Assembly (NCBI GenBank): GCA_027422505.1
Contig: JAPQWV010000486.1
Span: 406,276 to 470,275 of the forward strand
Source of the DNA: Craterostigma plantagineum
Lineage: Eukaryota; Streptophyta; Magnoliopsida; Lamiales; Linderniaceae
Length of the DNA: 64,000 nt
Direction of reading: 5' to 3'
Position numbers and translations under genes: made by a program. Each line of letters starts with the position of its first letter. Position 1 is the first letter of the stretch. Below, in pieces: positions 10,989 through 22,900 of this stretch. The notes under the pieces were generated by a model. It saw only the letters and a list, made by a program, of their open reading frames with translations, ran no database searches and was not told the DNA's origin.

Positions 10989-11211
10989 GATTTTTATCAA
11001 AAGGAATCGAATGGGTTCCCCCTACACACTCACAATTGTCTGGGTTTGAAATGTGACTTCACAATGGTATGTTATGTGACCATCCCATGGAATAACCGTG
11101 TCGAAATATATGAAAGGAAAAGAACCGAAGGAAGAAAAGGAAAACGAGCTGTTGGAGAACCCAAGGATTCGGGTCGGGTCTAATAACGGGATTTTTTTTT
11201 GAACCCGAATA

Positions 11212-11297
11212 AACTAGTGACTGACGCAGCGATTGTATCGCAAACCGTGGGTAGACTTCACAACACCCAGCAAGTTTCGCTGCGTCAGTCTCTAGTT
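11212..11297 (+). repeat. 86-nt hairpin with 21-bp arms
   Basis: The arms 11212-11232 and 11277-11297 are inverted copies with one mismatch in 21. A further five-base stem, TGGGT/ACCCA, lies in the loop. Size and arm length resemble a miRNA or short hairpin precursor. It lies downstream of the snoRNA and may belong to the same transcript. I do not recognise either arm as a known miRNA. Confidence 0.6.
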
Positions 11298-12096
11298 GGT
11301 CGAACGTATGCCTTGAAAGGACAGGGAAAGCGAAAGAAGTCCAATCGAATGAGATGGACATTTGATTGTTATTACAAGCTGATGAGAGCCAGGAGGTTGG
11401 GATGTATTAAATATTATTACCTGTGACCAATGCTAGGAAAACGTACTCCTTTCTCCGTGCTCTACAAATTCAGTAAGGCTTTTTTCAGTGCCGGGCTGGG
11501 CAATGGGCTCAGGCCTAAAATTTCAGCTGCCCGAACTTTTTCACCGTGTGAAGTTCTTCAGGCATTTGTGCAGCATTGGTTTCCAAGGGATCTTACGGCA
11601 TTTGTGTTAAGATCTTCAGTTATGATGACAGCTGTTGCACCATGAAACAAAGGTGATGGATGATATTTGATTTTCATCTTCACGACCCACAAAATATTAT
11701 TTGGAAAATTAAGGGATGATTAATATAATATCACAAACTTGCCGCCAATTGAATATTAAGCTTACGTGGAAAGATGAGATCCAAATACCTAGACCAGCCA
11801 ACAAAGAGCTCCCACGTGGCAAAAAAATCTCCTCTTCGGATAGCATATTAGCCACTCAAGTGAGGTTGAGTTGGACGATTTCTGACCAGTTGCTTGTTTC
11901 TCACTCTCCAATGACGATATTACCCTTACTCGTCGGAGTTTTCCTTGCCCCAAGAGAGGAGGTCATCGCAGCCTAAGGTTGTAATGGTAATTTCCCTATA
12001 TTCCATTGCCGCCACCGATCGAAAGCTCATCACACAATTTTATTATCCGTTAGACAAGGGAAAAACAGGGAAGAAACAAGACTAGAAGAGGGAACT
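11298..12096. other. Spacer upstream of HCF107
   Basis: Contains the possible 3' part of the noncoding locus and the HCF107 promoter and leader. No conserved coding frame is visible. Confidence 0.5.
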
Positions 12097-14914
12097 ATGA
12101 ACGTTGTATCTTCTTCTTCTTCTTCTCCTTGTTCATCTTCTCATTCCTCAAGCTCGAAGAAGCTCAACATCTTTTCGTCGCCTTCCAAAAGCCATAGCTC
12201 GTCGTCGAAGCTCCACTTCGTCGTACAGTTCAAAGCCATCAGCACCACCCACGCGCCGCCGCACCGCGTCGCCAGTCCCACGCACTCGCACGAACCGTCG
12301 ACGTCGCCTGTTTCCCGCGAAAACCGTCGAAGCTCAGAATCTCAGAACGAGGAGGGCATCGAAGATCTCGACGAAGAGATCATCAGAGCCAAGAAGTCCT
12401 TAGAGGAGCTGCTCGTAGTTCGCCGCCCATATAAGGATGTCTCTTTTGAGGAAGAAGAAGAAGAAGAAGAAGAAGAAGAAGAAGGCAGTGACGACGAAGA
12501 AATCAGTGCAATTTCCAGCGATTTTAAGGCTCGTGGCAGAGAACAATCCTCGCGCATCGACGAAGGCCTCTCGAAATTCGCCAAGAAAATGCCCATGTTC
12601 GAGCCTCGGAGAGTCGAATCGAGCCCTGGCGAAAAGCCGCTTACGGTGAACTTGGATTTAGCTCTGTACAAAGCAAAAGTCTTGGCAAGGAACTATCGAT
12701 TCCAAGAAGCAGAGGAGATTCTCAGGAAGGTAAGAACCCATGTTGATCTTAGCCAGCTTTTTCAACTAAAGTTCGTCCCTAATCGATTCATCCCCATATT
12801 CTATGCTGATACGATGGTATTTCTGCATTTTTTTGGTGCTGTAAGTGTATAGAATACTGGCCAGAAGATGGAAGGCCCTACGTAGCACTAGGCAAAACTC
12901 TCAGCAAACAGTCGAAGATGAACGAAGCACGATCCATCTACGAAAAGGGCTGCCAGGCGACTCAAGGCGAAAACTCTTACATTTGGCAGGTTTCTATTCC
13001 TCGAAATACTCATCCATGGATCAATTTATGTATCGAATGATGTAAACTCACGCCATTTCCTCTTTGGATACAGTGTTGGGCAGTTCTTGAGAGCAAAATG
13101 GGCAACACAAGAAGATCGAGGGAGCTGTTCGACGCAGCCACCGTCGCCGACAAGAGGCACATCGCCGCCTGGCATGGATGGGCCGTGCTAGAAATGAGGC
13201 AGGGAAACATTCGAAAGGCGAGGAATCTTTTAGCCAAGGGCCTCAAATACTGCGGAGGAAATGAGTACATATACCAAACCTTAGCACTCCTCGAAGTCAG
13301 GGCAAAGCGGTTCGAACAGGCTAGGTACTTGTTCAGACAGGCCACTAAGTCCAACCCAAAAAGCTGCGCAAGCTGGCTGGTAAGTTTCGATTCCTTCAAC
13401 TTTTTCTTGGGATTTCGAAGTTCTTGACCGACGGCCTTCTTTGCCCCGTTTTTATAGGCTTGGGCTCAGCTCGAGGCTCAGCAGGAGAACAACCGTGCTG
13501 CTAGGATGCTCTTTCAGGTCCGTTTTCACAAAGAAACCGTCTTCTTTTCTTCTTTAACGGGTCACTGTTATGGAATTACGCCACACACTGCAAGAGTGTG
13601 ACTAATCTCATAAGGGCAGTTGAATACGTCCCAAATTAGTTGTGGGCTTCGAACCATGACGATACAAAGAAACCATCTTTCCATTCTTGATTCGAACTAA
13701 AAATTTCGAATTTCCCAGAGAGCCGTAGAGGCGAGTCCGAAGAATAGGTTCGCATGGCACGTGTGGGGCATCTTCGAGGCTAATCTTGGCTACGTCGACT
13801 TAGCTAGGAAGCTTCTCAAGGTGGGCCACGCCGTGAACCCGCGAGACCCAGTGCTTCTTCAGTCGTTGGCCCTGTTGGAGTACAAGCACTCGACGGCCAA
13901 CCTAGCGAGGGGAATCTTCAGACGGGCTTCGGAGATCGACCCTAGGCACCAGCCCGTTTGGATTGTACGGACGCTTTTCTCTTTTCTTTTTTTTTTCTTC
14001 TCGAATCTTCGCATTCTATGGTATTATATGCCTTAGATTGAGGGGTTATGTGTATAGGCTTGGGGTTGGATGGAGTGGAAGGAAGGAAACCTGTCGACGG
14101 CCCGACAGCTGTACGGCAAAGCCCTGTCGATCGATTCGACGACTGAAAGCGCCGCTCGTTGCCTTCAGGCAAGATTCTCTAATGTTGTATTATTATTACA
14201 GTTTCTTTTTGTAAAGCTTCCATACCTATTTTATTTGTGGTCCCTTTTTGAATCATCTGCAGGCGTGGGGCGTTTTGGAACAGAGGGTCGGGAATTTGTC
14301 GGCGGCTCGGAGGCTGTTCAGGTCGTCGCTCAACATAAACTCGCAGAGCTTCGTCACTTGGATGACGTGGGCATCGCTCGAAGAAGATCAAGGAAACTCC
14401 GTGCGCGCCGAGGAAATACGAGACCTCTACTTTCAGCAGGTATTTGAAAAATTGTTACTCCATGCAGAATATTCGCTTTTCACTTGGTCGAAAAATTGTT
14501 ACTACATTCACTTCTTGCTTAAACGATGTGAGATTGAGTTCGATATCCCTAACAGCATGTCATGAACTGATCGTCTGCTCATTACAGCGTACTGAGATTG
14601 TGGACGATGCGTCATGGATAATGGGATTCTTGGACATAATAGATCCGGCGTTGGACAGCATAAAGAGGTTGCTGAACATGGAGAAGGCTGAAGGCTCGAC
14701 TTTAGCATATTCCGGCGAGGAGATGATGATGATGTCATATTCCGGCGATGATGCTTATGCTTCGGCGGCGGGTGAGTTCAACTTGGACAAGTTTATAAGA
14801 GAGAAGCTGTCTTTGGATCCTTCGAAGCTTGACGATTATGTCTTGATGGGCTTTTCGAGCGGCAAGCCTGTTCGGCCATCGAGGGACAAGTATGTAAGAG
14901 AACAAAAAACTTGA
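12097..14914 (+). CDS. HCF107: HCF107, chloroplast HAT/TPR-repeat RNA-binding protein
   Basis: Eight exons: 12097-12729, 12846-12989, 13074-13379, 13458-13517, 13719-13964, 14058-14168, 14263-14439 and 14588-14914. They give 667 residues, close to the Arabidopsis protein. A Ser-rich N-terminus looks like a chloroplast transit peptide, and an acidic linker with a run of 13 Glu (GAA microsatellite) follows. About eleven HAT/TPR helical repeats follow from about residue 190, including NRFAWHVWGIFEANLG, PVWIAWGWMEWKEGN and SFVTWMTWASLEEDQGN, all diagnostic of HCF107. The protein binds the psbH 5' leader in the stroma, protecting the processed RNA and aiding its translation; psbB is also affected. 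The intron after exon 6 begins with GC (CAG|GCAAGA), a rare but valid donor. All other junctions are GT-AG and all phases agree. Confidence 0.9.
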
Positions 14915-15451
14915 GGGCTTTTTTACTCTTGTTGTGTATTGTAATAATTCAGATTGGTTGAGCCATTTGTATATCTTTCATAGTACTCTTTAATATTGTT
15001 GCATTCCATTACGAAAGGTCACGATATTTTTAAGTGGAGGGAGGTTGCGAGTTTGAATTTACTTGGACTTCTTGATTATCGTAGTCTGTGTGGACTTAGA
15101 AGAAACACATATGAGATAATTTTCGATCGAATCATGTGTGTATTTGAGACGTAACACATAGACAAGATGATTAGTCCTGCGTGGTTGGAAAGTGCGATAT
15201 CTCAAGAAACAATATATTAGGTTTTTATTGGGCCTAAATCAAATGAGATACTTTAATGGCCCATATATAAGCCCACATATAGATCCAAGTGATACCCATG
15301 ATTCCATTTTCAGAAACGCCGCCAATTTTTCGCGCTCTTAAATGCTTTATCAATTATCATCGTATCAGAGCAAATTACGTTCTTTAATCAGGTAGAATTT
15401 TCCGTCTATTGCGTTTCCTTCCGATCTCGGCGGTCTGACTGAGGGTAGAAG
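14915..15451. other. Spacer between HCF107 and the OB-fold gene
   Basis: HCF107 3' flank and the promoter of the next gene. A GGGCCT motif (15230) and a TGGCCCAT motif (15258) lie about 200 bp before the next start codon. Nothing else is recognised. Confidence 0.5.
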
Positions 15452-18400
15452 ATGGACTCTCCCGACGACGTGGTGCTATACGACATAATCACAGGCAGTG
15501 ACGTCGCTCCTATGGGCATCGAGCGCTCGTGCGACGTCGAGCAAGAAGAAGACGAAGCAGCAAAGGATCCGTTCATCAAATTTATTGAATATGCACAGTC
15601 AATTCTGAAGGAGAGCACGGGGAAATTGGAGGACGATGCTGCTCAAGTGCCCAGTTGGAGTTGGGTTGCGAATCGCATGCTTAAAACGTGTGTCGCGTAT
15701 TCGAGCGGCGTGACTCCTGCGATTCTCCTCTCGGAGCTTTCTCAGGTATAGTATTTAGAAATATGAATTTATTCAGCAGAAGTTAGGATTTTGCTGGATT
15801 ATAAAATGGCTCGCGAGTGTGTATATGTTTAGTTGGGGGGAACTATTTTTGCAGAAGAAATAGCCAGATGGCATCGCCTTTGGATTTTAACTTTTTTTGG
15901 ATAGATTTTAGGTGCTAAGTTTGACAAACTTCGATTTTTCCACATATCACTTGATTATACCTTGTATCCAGGCTTGGAATGAGCATAATAGAAGTGGAGC
16001 AGCAAAAAAGCAGTCAGATTGTATACTTAAGTTAAAGAAGAAACGCAGGAGGGTAAAACTCCCCAACAACGTAACAATTGATTCAGTATATGAGAAGAAG
16101 TTTCTGTCATTTGATAGCGTCATCGAGGCTGTGATAATAAATTCTTTTACCCTCCCTGGTGGGCCTCTTACCTGCTCAACAAGATATTGCTTTCGCAATT
16201 TGTATCATTTATATATTTGAGTCAGCTTGCTAAAGGTGGAGTGACTTGAAATTGTCATATATTTTTCAGGGACGGGCATATATATTCTTACGTTAGGCGA
16301 TATTTGGAGCTCCAATACCATAGATTTATATCTTCACCGAAGGTGAAAACAACTACCAATCTTCCCCTTCACCATGATTCCAATTCTCAACAACGAGTTA
16401 GATGAGTGCAGTGTTTATGAATATCTATTAAGATTGGGCCATGTTTTTTCGCTGCCCTGCTTTAATTTCAAGAGATCTTTTCATCTGCGGCTTATCACTA
16501 TCACCAGCAAAGCTAATATTATCATAATTTTGCATATCTATGCACATGCTATTCGAGATTGTGTCGGTTGAAAAGAAGAGGCATTCTTCAACAGGTTCTA
16601 CAACATTGCTGATCCCAATAATGGGATCCTGAGAAAAGGACGCGAAGTTCTCTTAACTGGGTGCCACCTACGTGTTTCCAGTAAAAATCCTGGGAGCGCA
16701 TGCATTTTACCAACTGAATACTTTGTTGTACTTTTAGATGCGGTATATTAATACTCTCCACTTTTGCATTCATTGTTTGATAACAACGTGGAAAGACAAT
16801 GTGAAAACACAAATGCCTAAGTGTACTATGTTCTTCTTAAGCAGGATGAAGACGATGATGCCATGCTTCTTGGAGCTCAGTTTTGTTCTGATACATTTTC
16901 CTCGATCTCTTTTGACACCTTTGCAAAAGGCGCGTCATATTCATTGTACGCCAGGTATTTATTTTTCTTTACTGTTTTTTCTGTAGAATAAGTGTTGTTA
17001 TATGTTTCGTCTAACCTACCCTAGATACTTAACATGTCTAATTTTTTAAAACAAATCTGGTTGATTCTCAATCTTCAGTAATTCATGATTAAGATTGTAG
17101 ATTAACTAACTTTACCATTAAAATAATTGTATTTGATTTTTCATGTTCGTGTCGTATTTGTCACAGGATTGAACATATAGGTCCGTTGGAGATTCTTGGC
17201 GGAAATGGTACACTTCAAAGGAAACAAATTACTCTTGTTGACAATGATGGCATCAGATTAAGATTTTTGCTATGGGGAGAACAAGTTATGCTTGCAACTC
17301 TCTTCAGGTATACTCATTTTCAAAGCAGCTTGTACACTTGCAAAATAAAAATCAATCACAGTTTGCAATTTTCGAAGTTATTCTCTCTCAAACACCCAAG
17401 TTTCACATTGTTTATTCAGTGTAGGAATTATGCTTGCTTTGGATAGACCATTCCTCGCAAGTTTCGTTGATAGTTCTCTTGAAACAAGTGATGAGACTTG
17501 TCTGGAATACGGTAGTGCAACCCAGTTGTACTTGGTGCCCCATGTCTTGCATAAAGAACAAGTCTGTGGTGAAGCATTCACATAACTATATTGGATTTCA
17601 TTTATGGAGTCTGAAGGTGATGAGATGACTGTGTTTTGCAGGTTTGCGTAGCACTGACGCAGAATTACCAGGGATCAAGGCTGTTGATGGCTTCAAATCT
17701 GAGTCCAGGATCTACAATTTCACAAGTATCATTACCATGTGATTCTCAGGGGTCAATTGACTTTAGCAATTACCCCTTTCAAGTAAGCTTTCCCTGAATA
17801 TCTCTAGAACATACTAACTTTAGATATTAAACTATATTATGTAATTTCCAAATGTCGATAATCTCGAGAGAGCAGTGCCAGAAGCCCACGTTGGTTGTTT
17901 TCCCTCACTCTTGTTGATACATCATGTTTATAAACCCTTTGATGTCAAAGCTGGCTGCTTGATCACTTCCCATTTCTATGTTTAGTCATTGGTCAAATCC
18001 CTGTATCTACATGCTATTTGAACGTGATGTTTTCTTAACCTTTTCCATGTGAAGTCTTGCAGTCATACGTTGTTGATCTTCGTGACAAGATGACTGGAAT
18101 CAGCTTCTATGGTATCGTAACGGACATAAGAGCATCAAATGGCACGTTTTCATTGCGGATTGAAGACAGCAGTGGAGCCATGTGGCTGAGGCTGTATTTT
18201 AATAAGTCCTGGTAAAGCTCTCTCATTTCTTGACTACTTTGGCTTGAAAGAATACTCATTTACCATCTGACATATTTTACGCATAAAATATATCCCTCTA
18301 GGTCGTTGGGAGGATTAGGAGTTGGACACGCCGTCTATATATCTGGTTTGAGCTGCTCACTGACACCGCAGAAGAGGTATCACTTTCAACTATGTATCTG

Positions 18401-19307
18401 TATTGTACTATATGAATACATACAGTCTGCATTCTTGCACATAATCTTATAGCTTATGATTTTTCTTCTTATTTTATTTCAGTCTCGAGTTATCATGGAA
18501 TGAGAACGACAGAGGAGCGTCATTCTTCAATATAAGCTGCTTGCCAGCTTTTCTCAATTCCCCCTGTCTCCACAGTGTAATCTCTCTTTGTGATCTATCC
18601 ACCAGTCCCAAAGGTACAAAGGTAAGTTCTATTGTTTCCTTTTCCGGACGAAGAGAAGAGCTCATTTTCCCGTCTTTAACCCATTATAGTACGACTCAAA
18701 AATAACTGAAGTTGCTCGCTTGTCCTAACAAAGATTTAGTCTTCTAATAGAACAACGAACATATTTTCTGGTCATGAAATCACCATATTCGAGCATGCAT
18801 TGCAGGTATGTCGCGTATGGTTGGACCAAGTTGAACAATGCCACGTCGAAACAAACTTGATGCATACCTTGTGCAGCCATCTTATTGACACTCCATCGCC
18901 AGATGGAGGAAGAGACCTTGAATGCAAACTATGTGGCTTATGTGCCGATGACGTGGTGGAGCGCACTTTCCATCTAAGAATCACCCTCGGCGATGACACG
19001 GCAAAGATCTTTGCTCATTGCTTTGGCCAGACTGCTGCAGAGTTGCTTCAGATATCTGCTGATGAGTTTTTCGAACTAGACGAGGTAATACTTGGAAGCC
19101 GTTTTTCATTGTTTAAGAGTTTTAAAACGCTTGTTACACTCGCTCGTTTCCTTGCAAATGCAATATCTGCAGGAAGAACAGTTCATGTATCCTGCTTCGC
19201 TCGAGCGAGAGAAATTCCTCGTAGCTATCGTGAACGGTAAGAGGGACGGCCTTGAACAAAACGGCGCATATGATTGGCAAATCACCCGTGCAATCAAGTG
19301 TCAATGA
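15452..19307 (+). CDS. Multi-OB-fold, RPA1-like single-strand nucleic-acid-binding protein
   Basis: Thirteen exons in consistent phase: 15452-15745, 15972-16158, 16270-16342, 16595-16742, 16845-16954, 17167-17307, 17420-17561, 17642-17782, 18063-18211, 18302-18376, 18483-18621, 18806-19084 and 19173-19307. They give 670 residues. OB-fold signatures recur: ILTLGDIWSSNTIDLYLHRR, then YGIVTDIRASNGTFSLRIED with AMWLRLYF, and near the C-terminus ERTFHLRITLGDDTAKIF preceded by a CKLCGLC zinc-type pair, as in the RPA1 C-terminal DNA-binding domain. It therefore probably binds single-stranded DNA in the nucleus. It is not RPA1 itself (too divergent). MEIOB-like or shieldin-like roles are possible but unproven. 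It converges on the PPR gene at 19495, with 187 bp between stop codons. Part of exons 6-8 is duplicated at 33284-33665. Confidence 0.75.
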
Positions 19308-19494
19308 CGTCGTCTCAAATCGGCTTGGTAAATACGATTTTAATTTGTTCGTCTTCAAGTATCTTAGGTTGGGTGACTTCAAATCTGTGCAGACAGACAG
19401 AAAAAGCCACAGAATGTCCATGAAACTCATTATCAAAAGATAGCCCTATTTAAAAACTGTTCAGCACACTACATACACACTGATTCTTAGTGAA

Positions 19495-21003
19495 TCAAAC
19501 GGAAATTCGACGCTCCATCCGAGGAGGCAAAGACAGCTTCAACTTCTCCACCATGACTCCAATCTCCTTCAATCTCCGCCGTCCATCATCGTCCACTACA
19601 AACCTCTCAAGCATCCTAAGCACAAGCTCGCTCACATTCCTGCCTCTTTCAACCATCTGCTTAGAGCAAGCCAAAGCTTCGCCCACTCTTCGGCGTGCAC
19701 AAAGCCCAGTCACCAGCAAATCCAAGGCATGCCCATGAGGACAGTGCCCTTTCTCCACAAGGTAATTCCACAGCTCAAGCCCTAAATCAACCTCTCCATT
19801 CCCACAGAAGTACTTCATCAGCATAACAGCCGTTCGCGCCTTTGGCACGAAGTTCTTCTCCACCATCTTCTCATAAAGGTTAGTCACCTCACCCATTCGC
19901 TTTTGCCTTATCAACCCTAAGAACATAGTGTGGTACGTTATGTTGTCGTGCTCTATTTTTCTCCTCTCCATTTCCTCCATCAACTTCGCCGCAGACGTCA
20001 GATCCCTCGACCTGACGAATGCGCTCAGCAGAGCGTTGTAGGCCCCACAATCGGGGCACAGATTCCTCTCTTCTATGCTTTCAAACAACTCCCTGGCCCG
20101 CGTGGCATTGCGGGCCAGGCCCGCCCCGTGGATCAGAGTTGTTATCGTCTCTAAAGTGGGCGAAAGGTTCTTACTTTCCATCTCTCCGAGCAGTCTCAGG
20201 GCGTCGCCGAAGTGACCCTTCTTACAGTAGGCGTCGATTCTCACGCCGTAGGTGATTCTGTTCGGCTTGAAGCCCCTTCTCACCATCTCGTGGTAGAAGA
20301 GCTCGACGGAGGTTACGTCGCCCGTCTCCTTAAACCCCAGCAATAAGATGTTCATCGTCTTTGCGTCGGGGGAGAAGCGAGCGTGCATCTTGTTGAATAC
20401 CGAGCGGGCCTCCTTCATCTGCCTCTGCGTGCACAAGGCCCGAAGGAGGACGTTGAACTCTTCCGTCCCGAATCTTTTCCCGACGAATATTTCGTCCTCC
20501 ATCTTTCGGAATGCTTCGAGGGTTTCTTCGTAGGATTGGAACTTTGAGATTCTCGAGAGCATGATGCTTATCGACTTTAGGGTGAGGAGGGACGGGTGAG
20601 TTTTCTTGACGCTCTCCATTAGCTCCCATGCTTGGGAAAAGTAGCGCATCCTTGCGAGGATGTGAAGGGTTTTTTCGAAGGCGTCCGAGGTTGGGATGTA
20701 GGCTTTGTTCGATAGGCAGTGTTTGAACAGTTCGTGGGCTTTGAGGCCGTTCGAATGGGAGGCGAATAGTTTGCCGAGGAGGCGCTCGATGAAAGGGGAA
20801 GACATGAGAGGGGGAGGGATTTCGCGGTGGAGGGTTGGGTGGAGCGGTTGGTCGGGGAATGGGTGGTCGTTGATGATTTTCACGAGCCTTTCGAGGTTTG
20901 GATTTGTTTGTGTAGAGTGGAGACGGGTTAAGATGGAGGCTAGCCGTTGGTTCAGGCGAGTGGCTCGGTTGAACATATGGGTTGGGTTCGTGGCGAACAG
21001 CAT
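19495..21003 (-). CDS. P-type PPR protein, SLO3 (At3g61360)-like, mitochondrial
   Basis: Intronless frame of 502 residues from the ATG at 21003-21001. An upstream in-frame extension exists but runs through a poly-A tract (21040-21059) with no protein character, so this start is preferred. An N-terminus rich in Arg, Thr and Ser without acidic residues suggests a mitochondrial presequence. About ten 35-residue PPR motifs follow, for example FNVLLRALCTQRQMKEARSVF and YGVRIDAYCKKGHFGDALRLL. P-type arrays lacking E/DYW tails bind organellar RNA for splicing or stabilisation. Wording and length match my memory of SLOW GROWTH 3, which aids nad7 intron 2 splicing in Arabidopsis. Family is certain; orthology is probable. 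It is retained only in the left copy of the local duplication. Confidence 0.8.
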   Translation of the reverse strand: MLFATNPTHMFNRATRLNQRLASILTRLHSTQTNPNLERLVKIINDHPFPDQPLHPTLHREIPPPLMSSPFIERLLGKLFASHSNGLKAHELFKHCLSNKAYIPTSDAFEKTLHILARMRYFSQAWELMESVKKTHPSLLTLKSISIMLSRISKFQSYEETLEAFRKMEDEIFVGKRFGTEEFNVLLRALCTQRQMKEARSVFNKMHARFSPDAKTMNILLLGFKETGDVTSVELFYHEMVRRGFKPNRITYGVRIDAYCKKGHFGDALRLLGEMESKNLSPTLETITTLIHGAGLARNATRARELFESIEERNLCPDCGAYNALLSAFVRSRDLTSAAKLMEEMERRKIEHDNITYHTMFLGLIRQKRMGEVTNLYEKMVEKNFVPKARTAVMLMKYFCGNGEVDLGLELWNYLVEKGHCPHGHALDLLVTGLCARRRVGEALACSKQMVERGRNVSELVLRMLERFVVDDDGRRRLKEIGVMVEKLKLSLPPRMERRISV

Positions 21004-21258
21004 ATTCTTCGATACTCTCGAATTTGAGCTTCTTCGCGGAAAAAAAAAAAAAAAAAAATGGTAGGACGAATTTACGGAAGAATGGTTAGAGCAGATCGAA
21101 GCGTCTGTTACCTTTCTCAGCAACACAAGAGATGGTAAATTGTTGAGGTAGGCAAATTGTCGAACACTTTGAGTGCATCTAATGCAAACGTCGACGAGAT
21201 CATATTTAATGAAACCGACCCAAGAAAATAGAGAATGAGCCGACTGTTTGAGAATCTC

Positions 21259-21837
21259 TACCTTTTTTTTTTTTTTTTCCTTTGGTAAGAGAAGAGCACG
21301 ACAATCTGCTATTAATTTGGTGAAGAAATAAAACTTCACAGTAACGGCATTTTATGACAAGAAAGTCCGAACCTGATATGATATTCGTTAATATACGTAT
21401 CACAGCAACATTCTTACATTACATCACATGCGGAAAAGCTTTAAGTTTTAACAAAAAGGACAGAGAGTAACATCAGGCGTACAAGAAAGGAAAAGAAGCG
21501 CAAGCCATTTACATTGAAACAACGAAAATATCTTTCAAGGTTCAACATTAAGAGCTGATAAATCCCATCAACGGCCTGAAAATTGAAAACCATTATTCAT
21601 CCATGGCTTCAGCAAATGATCTCCAAAGGCTCTGCCCATAACAGAAAACTCGTCGTTAAAACCCGCCGGCGGTTTCATATCTTCGTTTTCATTGCAAGAA
21701 AGTTGCAGCAACATTTTCTCCAGCGAATGGAGTCTCCCTTTGAGCTCATGGGCATGCTTTCTCAGAACCCTATTGTCAGATTCAACGGCGGCGTAGCGCC
21801 CGCCGATCTCATTGATGCTTCGAGAAACTTCGCTCAT
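21259..21837 (-). pseudogene. 3' fragment of the S1 bZIP gene (duplicate of 33.7-34.2 kb)
   Basis: This segment matches 33690-34239, covering the 3' flank, 3' UTR and C-terminal half of the bZIP coding region. It includes the leucine-zipper part after MSEVSRSINEIGG and the ending HLLKPWMNNGF. The basic region, start codon, uORF and promoter are missing: homology stops at 21837, in the codons just before the zipper. One extra base near 21577 also changes the last residues. No functional DNA-binding protein can be made. The fragment begins at a poly-T run shared in position with the other copy. Confidence 0.88.
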
Positions 21838-21905
21838 GCTTCCTAGCGATGGATCTTATAAAGTAAGGGATCACGCTTCTATTTAGTTCATATCGAGCTC
21901 CGTCG
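21838..21905 (+). pseudogene. 68-bp copy of GATA gene exon 1 and splice donor
   Basis: Matches 50030-50101 (start codon, first coding exon and first bases of intron 1 of the GATA gene) with a 3-bp gap, a 2-bp change region and one substitution. It is sandwiched exactly between the truncated bZIP copy and the PPR40 pseudogene. The size and position are those of templated filler DNA at a repaired break. Confidence 0.85.
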
Positions 21906-22900
21906 GAGCAAACCTTGCTCGATGAGAAAGTTCTCGTCTTTGGCTGTTAGGGCTTCATATGAATTGCAGACCGTATCGCAGAGGACCAATTATCAAGAAA
22001 ATCCCAAGATTTCGATTGCATCGAAGCTCGCTTCTGTGTAAAATCAAGGTGAAAACCCAATACGTTCTTCATCAGGTAAGTTGAAGATCAAAGGCTCAAT
22101 TATCAGTTCCGTTCCAGCTTATAAGCCTGGTATTCCAATTGCTGAGCAGCGGTTGAACTCAAAACCCATCGACCATCGTTATCTTTCTGATATCTTATCG
22201 AGGAAGGACTGGTTTTTTCTGCTCAACCATGAATTCAAGGCTAACAAGAGTAGGCTGAATGTTCATTCTGTGGTTAGTGTATTGCAGAACCAAGAAGATC
22301 CTTTGTGCTCTTTGCGATTTTATGTTTGGGTTTCGAATATCGATGCAACTCTTGCTAAAAACCAATGGGTTTTCAGGGCTTTAGGTAATACCCTCTATAG
22401 AAAAGGACCTGTCTTGTTATCTGCTGAGATGGTGGGGGAGATGAAAAGGTATGGTTGTAATGTGAGTGAGGATTTGCTCTGTGTTTTAATTGGCAGTTGG
22501 GGTAGGTTGGGTTTGGCAAAGTATTGCTCGGAGGTTTTCGATCAGGTTTCTTACTTGGGCATTAGTCCAAGTACGAGGTTGTATAATGCAGTCATCGATG
22601 GACTAGTTAAGGCCAGGTTACTTGATTTGGCTTACCTCAAGTTTCAGCAAATGGAGGTGGATAACTGTGTCAGGGATAGGTTTACTTACAATATTCTTAT
22701 TCATGGTGTTTGTAAATCTGGCGTGGTGGATGAGGCACTTCGGCTTATGAAACAGATGATGGGATTGGGATATTTCCCCAATGTGTTTACGTACTCTATT
22801 TTGATAGATGGGTTTTGTAACGCTAAAAGAGTGGATGATGCATTTAGGGTTTTTGAGAAAATGAAGACAGTAAACGTTAGGCCTAACGAGGCTACGTATA
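21906..22900 (+). pseudogene. PPR40 pseudogene, 5' part
   Basis: Homologous to 39686-40676 of the intact PPR40 gene, roughly 95% identical by eye. The start codon is kept at 21922, but codon 40 is TAA (22039-22041), produced by a base insertion that is compensated a few bases later. After about 325 codons the frame is cut by the Tekay element; GTATA at 22896-22900 is the left target-site duplication. The copy also lacks its 3' end, so it is dead three times over. Confidence 0.93.

Noticed and set aside
12437..12649. Lys-run frame inside HCF107
   Set aside because: A shifted reading of the GAA repeat that forms the Glu run in the true frame.
12342..12671. Long Ser-rich frame on the minus strand inside HCF107 exon 1
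   Set aside because: It is the reverse reading of the GAA/Glu repeat and transit-peptide codons; no start context, splice sites or homology.
21004..21339. 112-codon N-terminal extension of the SLO3-like PPR protein
   Set aside because: It is translated poly-A/T tracts and flank shared with the bZIP 3' region; the Met at 21003 begins a plausible presequence.
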